Positions 60,341 to 64,000 of a stretch of 64,000 bases of DNA are shown in pieces (the first letter of the stretch is position 1; each line of letters starts with the position of its first letter). Under the pieces are notes generated by a model that did no database searches, was not told the DNA's origin, and saw only the letters and a list, made by a program, of their open reading frames with translations. A program made the position numbers and the translations under genes. This stretch comes from Membranipora membranacea (taxonomy: Eukaryota > Bryozoa > Gymnolaemata > Cheilostomatida > Membraniporidae), in assembly GCA_914767715.1 (NCBI GenBank), contig OU612069.1:2542001-2606000 (forward strand), read 5' to 3'.

Positions 60341-62009
60341 TGTAACCAACTCTTTGATGTAACTCACTACATATTTTGTTCGTGACGAACAAGGAATTGT
60401 TTGTAAGAGTTATCTTCCAAAAATGCTATAGAAATCAATCAATTGATAGTAAGGATGTATTGGGTTGTATCAATATATTATGAGGGAATGCCTATTGGTA
60501 ACAAATTGACACTTGATATGGTTATAGCTATTGTATTGTAAAGTATTGTAATATAGCTTGACACGTCTGGCTTTAGATCAACAATCACGGCCGCATTCAC
60601 AAGCAGGGAATTCGTTTTCCTAATTGGGACTATCCAGGCTCAGAGGGTTTCCTGCATTTGAGTATGAGGATGAAAATCTTATTGTGGAGCCATCAGAAAA
60701 CTACTGTCTTTTCGAGGTACGCACATTTACAAAGCCGATATGTTGGCTCTTATCTGATTGGTTGGTGGGAGCCAACACATTGGCTAGATTTACAATTTAC
60801 ACGATTGATAATGCTGTTCAATTGAGGACAAGGGCAAGTTTCAATATTAGTGATTATTCCTGCAAAATTTGTTTTAGGTTTGGATACATAAATCACGGCA
60901 ATTAATGATCACGATCGCCATCTCGAACACGTGCTGGCTGTGACATAAAAAAGGAGTAGCTGACAATGCTCAATGTAAATGTTCGAAATAAGACAGTTTT
61001 TAAGGAGTTACCTCTTCTTTTGTTAGGGAGAGATAACTTCAATTTGTGTTTGTGTGTGTCTTATTTTGCAACTACGTTTGAATTCCCTACACGGAAAACC
61101 GGAGACTAAGAATATGGATATCATCATACTATTAGAAATATACGCTACAGAACTATTCTTCAGATTAAAGAAAATTAGAGGTGGGGAGAGATGTGTTAGC
61201 AAGAAATTCAGATTCAGGTGTATAGACTTGCCAGTCCAGATTGGGCTGATTCTCTCACAGGGTTTCTTTGATGCTGATCATTATCAGATAAAGTTCAGGT
61301 ATAGATATTTAGCCTTTGACCTGACTGTCCTCTCATATGGACAGACATGCGGGATGGACTGGAACCCCGTCCACTCACACTTTTGATATTGACCGAGCAA
61401 TCTGAGTTTTTTTATGTTATCACTGTTAATCAAAATTTTTTTCATGATAGATTGTTTAGCCTTAGTTTGTCGACAAAACTTTGTTGACTCCTCAGGCATC
61501 TAACAGCTGACCTCGCTCAAAATGCAATTTGCAACCCGAAATTCAATCATCATGTTTCTTTCATTTCAAGCCATTGACAATTTAAAAACAATGTAACAGC
61601 ATAGTTGTAGATTCATTAGATAGTTGCTGGCAGCATGCTGGCAGAGCATGTAAAAAGGCTGCATTGCTGTTGATAACCAGTGTGCACAATCAAACTAAAT
61701 AGGTTTGTCCATGAGTTTTCCGCAGTTATTACAGCAGCAGTCACTCTAGTCCCTGGACTATCTTGCTGTACCCTGCTGCTTTTTAACCGATATAGTTCAT
61801 TACTTTTCATCACAAGTATTTTTCAATATCTATCCTTTTAGCAGAATAATAAAAAATAAAGATAAAAAAGAGGAGGCTGGACAAAGAGCAGATAATTCTC
61901 TCACCATCACAAGGGGGAGCAGAGGTAAATTCAATTACCACACAACAGAACTCTGATTTGTAAGGACTGTATATCACAAGTTGATTTTATAAAAATCATT
62001 CCTATCAGA
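60341..62009. other. No recognisable exon
   Basis: Should contain the 5' exons of the C4-like gene (minus strand) and the 3' flank of the fucosyltransferase. No signal peptide or further Gly-x-y exon could be identified. Open frames at 60624-60905 and 61054-61386 (plus) lack splice or family support. Confidence 0.4.
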
Positions 62010-62805
62010 TTATGAAAGATAAAAATTGAGTAGAAAAAATAAAGAGACTAGAAGGATGTTAGTTGTCACATGTACTGTGCTGCTAGCAGTATTTACAGTA
62101 CAGCTCATATTATAGTATTTACAGTAGTTCTCGGGCTGTAGAAGATTCGTACAATCTTTGTCTGTAAAGTCTTTACTGAAAGTCTTCCAGATTCCTGGCG
62201 GACTCTCGTGTACCAGCATACAGAAATAACACAGTTTAGCCTCTAAAACAAAAGTTTTGTTATACCGTCTTGAAACCATGTTGATAACTATATTGAGAAT
62301 GTTTTGCCTATAGATTTGTAGCATCGAAACATATCACCGATCCTACCTCCAAGGAGTAACAATACGGATGATACTCCTTGCTACCGCCAACAATCCATAT
62401 ATATACTGCACGAAATGATATCTGAAAAAATTGTCTTTGTTTGTCATAAAACCGAGTTGCTCTGACCTTACCGATATGACTGCTGACACCCAGCCAATCA
62501 AAAGCACAGGAAATGTTAATTGTTAAAAATGACAATCTAGTATTCAATACAAACTGATCTTGGTTAATGTCATAAAAGAGTTGACAACTTCAACTTAAAA
62601 TAATTGATTCACTAACCCATTCGATCCTTGTCGGTTGACTCTATTTCATATTCGTTCCTCCATTGGTGATAATAATTGAAAGCATCATCGTTACTTGCGA
62701 CGTATTTGAGATGATCGGCTAAGTGTTTAGGTGAAGTAAAGTTTCTCACATGAATAAAACTATTTGGTGGAGCTCTCTTTGTGTAGTCAGAGATATCTTT
62801 ACCAC
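62010..62805 (-). CDS. GT10 fucosyltransferase, last two exons (partial)
   Basis: Golgi enzyme family that moves fucose from GDP-fucose, usually in alpha-1,3 linkage. The exon 62805-62617 has acceptor TATTTCAG and donor ATGG/GTTAGT. It encodes GGKDISDYTKRAPPNSFIHV, then NFTSPKHLADHLKYVASND and YYHQWRNEYEI, the classic GT10 C-terminal block. The exon 62242-62010 joins in phase (GAG, Glu) and reads AKLCYFCMLVHESPPGIWKT, with the family's closing Cys residues. It then ends with an extra tail, NILLVSLFFLLNFYLS, directly before the stop. Upstream exons with the nucleotide-binding motif lie beyond 62805, probably past the window edge. The tail is unusual for a type II Golgi enzyme. Confidence 0.85.
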
Positions 62806-64000
62806 CTGAAATAGAAATAATTGTTCCTGACAAGGCGGTTTCAGGTCTTCCTCTAACTGACAGATAATCAATTGTCCTATCCAGATAGCTGTACACTCTG
62901 GAATCAGAAGGCGCCCTTCATGTATAACATGGCCTATCCTGGTGGGACTATCTAAAATCCAAAGTGATGTAAAGTAGTAACCCGTGTATTGGCTTAGCTC
63001 TGATCTGATTTCTGTTGTTCTCGACCCACCCGTCCACCCACCAGCCAATCAGACTCAACACATTAACTAGTAAAGTAATGTTATGTAGCTAAGGATGGTT
63101 CCAAGTTCAGCAGAAAATTCCTGTCATACTGGTCTCAATATTATAAAAAAGCTGGGAAAATTATTGGTCATAAATTGCGGCTGAAAATTAAAAATGTGAC
63201 AGATATACAGACTTTTCAGAATTGAATTATTATGTATTTTGGCATCTGGCTTAGTCCAGTGGTGTATTCATAGGTCGGGCCAACCACTTTACCAGTAGGT
63301 CAACTTGAAAAAAACCTCTGAAATTGACATAAGTGTTATAAATACACAATGACTCTATTGTTGCCACCATGTCAACAAGTTCCGGGATCTCATCCCAAAA
63401 GGATAAACTAATTTGTTCTTTGGCACCCCCCCCTCCCCAACCCACCTTATCCCTCACCACAAGAGGAAGATGATAAATCAAGAAGCCTAACCATCACTTT
63501 TCCACGTCAAGGGTAAATACAAGAATGTAATCTTGCTTCTGCCAGCCGCAATCAAATAACAACTGATCATCTGCGTAAGTTGCTATGGTAATGAAGTTTT
63601 ACCAATCCATTGAATATTCCGGTTGGGGTTCATTATGCTTGACGGGATAAACCTGCTAAACTCAGTGACATGTAGTCTAGATTAAACAACAACCTTCAAA
63701 GAAATTTTATCTCTTTAGAGTTTAGATGCATCAGTATAATTTAACCTTTAACATGATTTACCAACACTGACTTTAAAAAATGGAGTGTAGCGGTTTTTGT
63801 GAGTCCCTGCAACAAAAGTTTAAAATGATTAAAATGAGATCCTGTAAGCATCTTTGAATGTGGAAATAAACAACAAATCTCCTAATAATTCACTGTTAGT
63901 CTTTATCTTTCATATTTCTTCGTTATTTATTTATTCCATATTTATTTATTTTTTTATTTTTTTGTTTTATCTTGGCAAAATAGGAAGAACATAATTTTTA
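62806..64000. other. Intron or upstream region of the fucosyltransferase gene
   Basis: No further GT10 exon was found up to the window end. The minus-strand frames that start in this interval are read-through or unsupported. The last 100 bp are T-rich with TTTATTTATTTATT repeats. Confidence 0.4.

Noticed and set aside
1-64000. Bacterial-type defence, operon or phage system
   Set aside because: All supported genes have introns and animal-type domains. No ribosome-binding sites, operonic packing or phage genes were seen.

Overview
This is nuclear DNA of an AT-rich invertebrate animal. Genes are split by GT-AG introns of about 0.2-4 kb and packed with small repeats. The spliced products are animal-type proteins: an arfaptin, a Golgi carbohydrate sulfotransferase, an AA15 copper monooxygenase, a short-chain-collagen-C4-like protein and a GT10 fucosyltransferase. 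The C4-like domain and the abundant tRNA-derived SINEs would fit a sponge, but molluscs or cnidarians are not excluded. No species call is possible from sequence alone. No operon, CRISPR array or prokaryotic signal was seen.

Layout. 0.4-2.8 kb (-): an unrecognised gene, apparently N-myristoylated (starts MGCQNS), read through five phase-compatible exons. A broken inverted double copy of its second exon lies at 7.8-8.3 kb. 3.8-4.8 kb: a LINE fragment (+) and a FAM185A-like exon (-). 6.1-6.6 kb: a hAT-type non-autonomous element with a perfect 8-bp target duplication and a tRNA-like core. 10.2-11.6 kb (-): a dead tyrosine-recombinase element with an SGNH-hydrolase fragment. 12.6-22.5 kb (-): a complete 340-aa sulfotransferase gene in seven coding exons. 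A broken DIRS retrotransposon and a 95-bp-arm foldback element sit in one of its introns. 22.5-30.8 kb: gene-poor, with MITEs and a SINE. 30.9-39.3 kb (+): a complete 583-aa AA15 lytic polysaccharide monooxygenase with four copies of a six-cysteine module. 40.8-54.9 kb (-): a complete 377-aa arfaptin in ten exons, whose introns hold a 3.2-kb 11-bp minisatellite, a 15-bp minisatellite and several MITEs. 55.7 kb (+): an orphan candidate exon. 56.4-57.2 kb (-): a LINE relic. 58.4-60.2 kb (-): the C4-like collagen gene. 62.0-62.8 kb (-): the last two exons of a GT10 fucosyltransferase with a hydrophobic C-terminal tail.

The genes are not an operon. Three of them (sulfotransferase, fucosyltransferase, arfaptin) belong to Golgi glycan and trafficking biology, and two (AA15, C4 collagen) are secreted matrix or chitin-type proteins, but co-regulation cannot be inferred. 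The most novel item is the six-cysteine module repeated behind the AA15 domain. It is built from exons cut at the same place and phase in every copy. Exon models were assembled by hand from splice sites, reading phase and protein motifs; each full CDS sums to a multiple of three.
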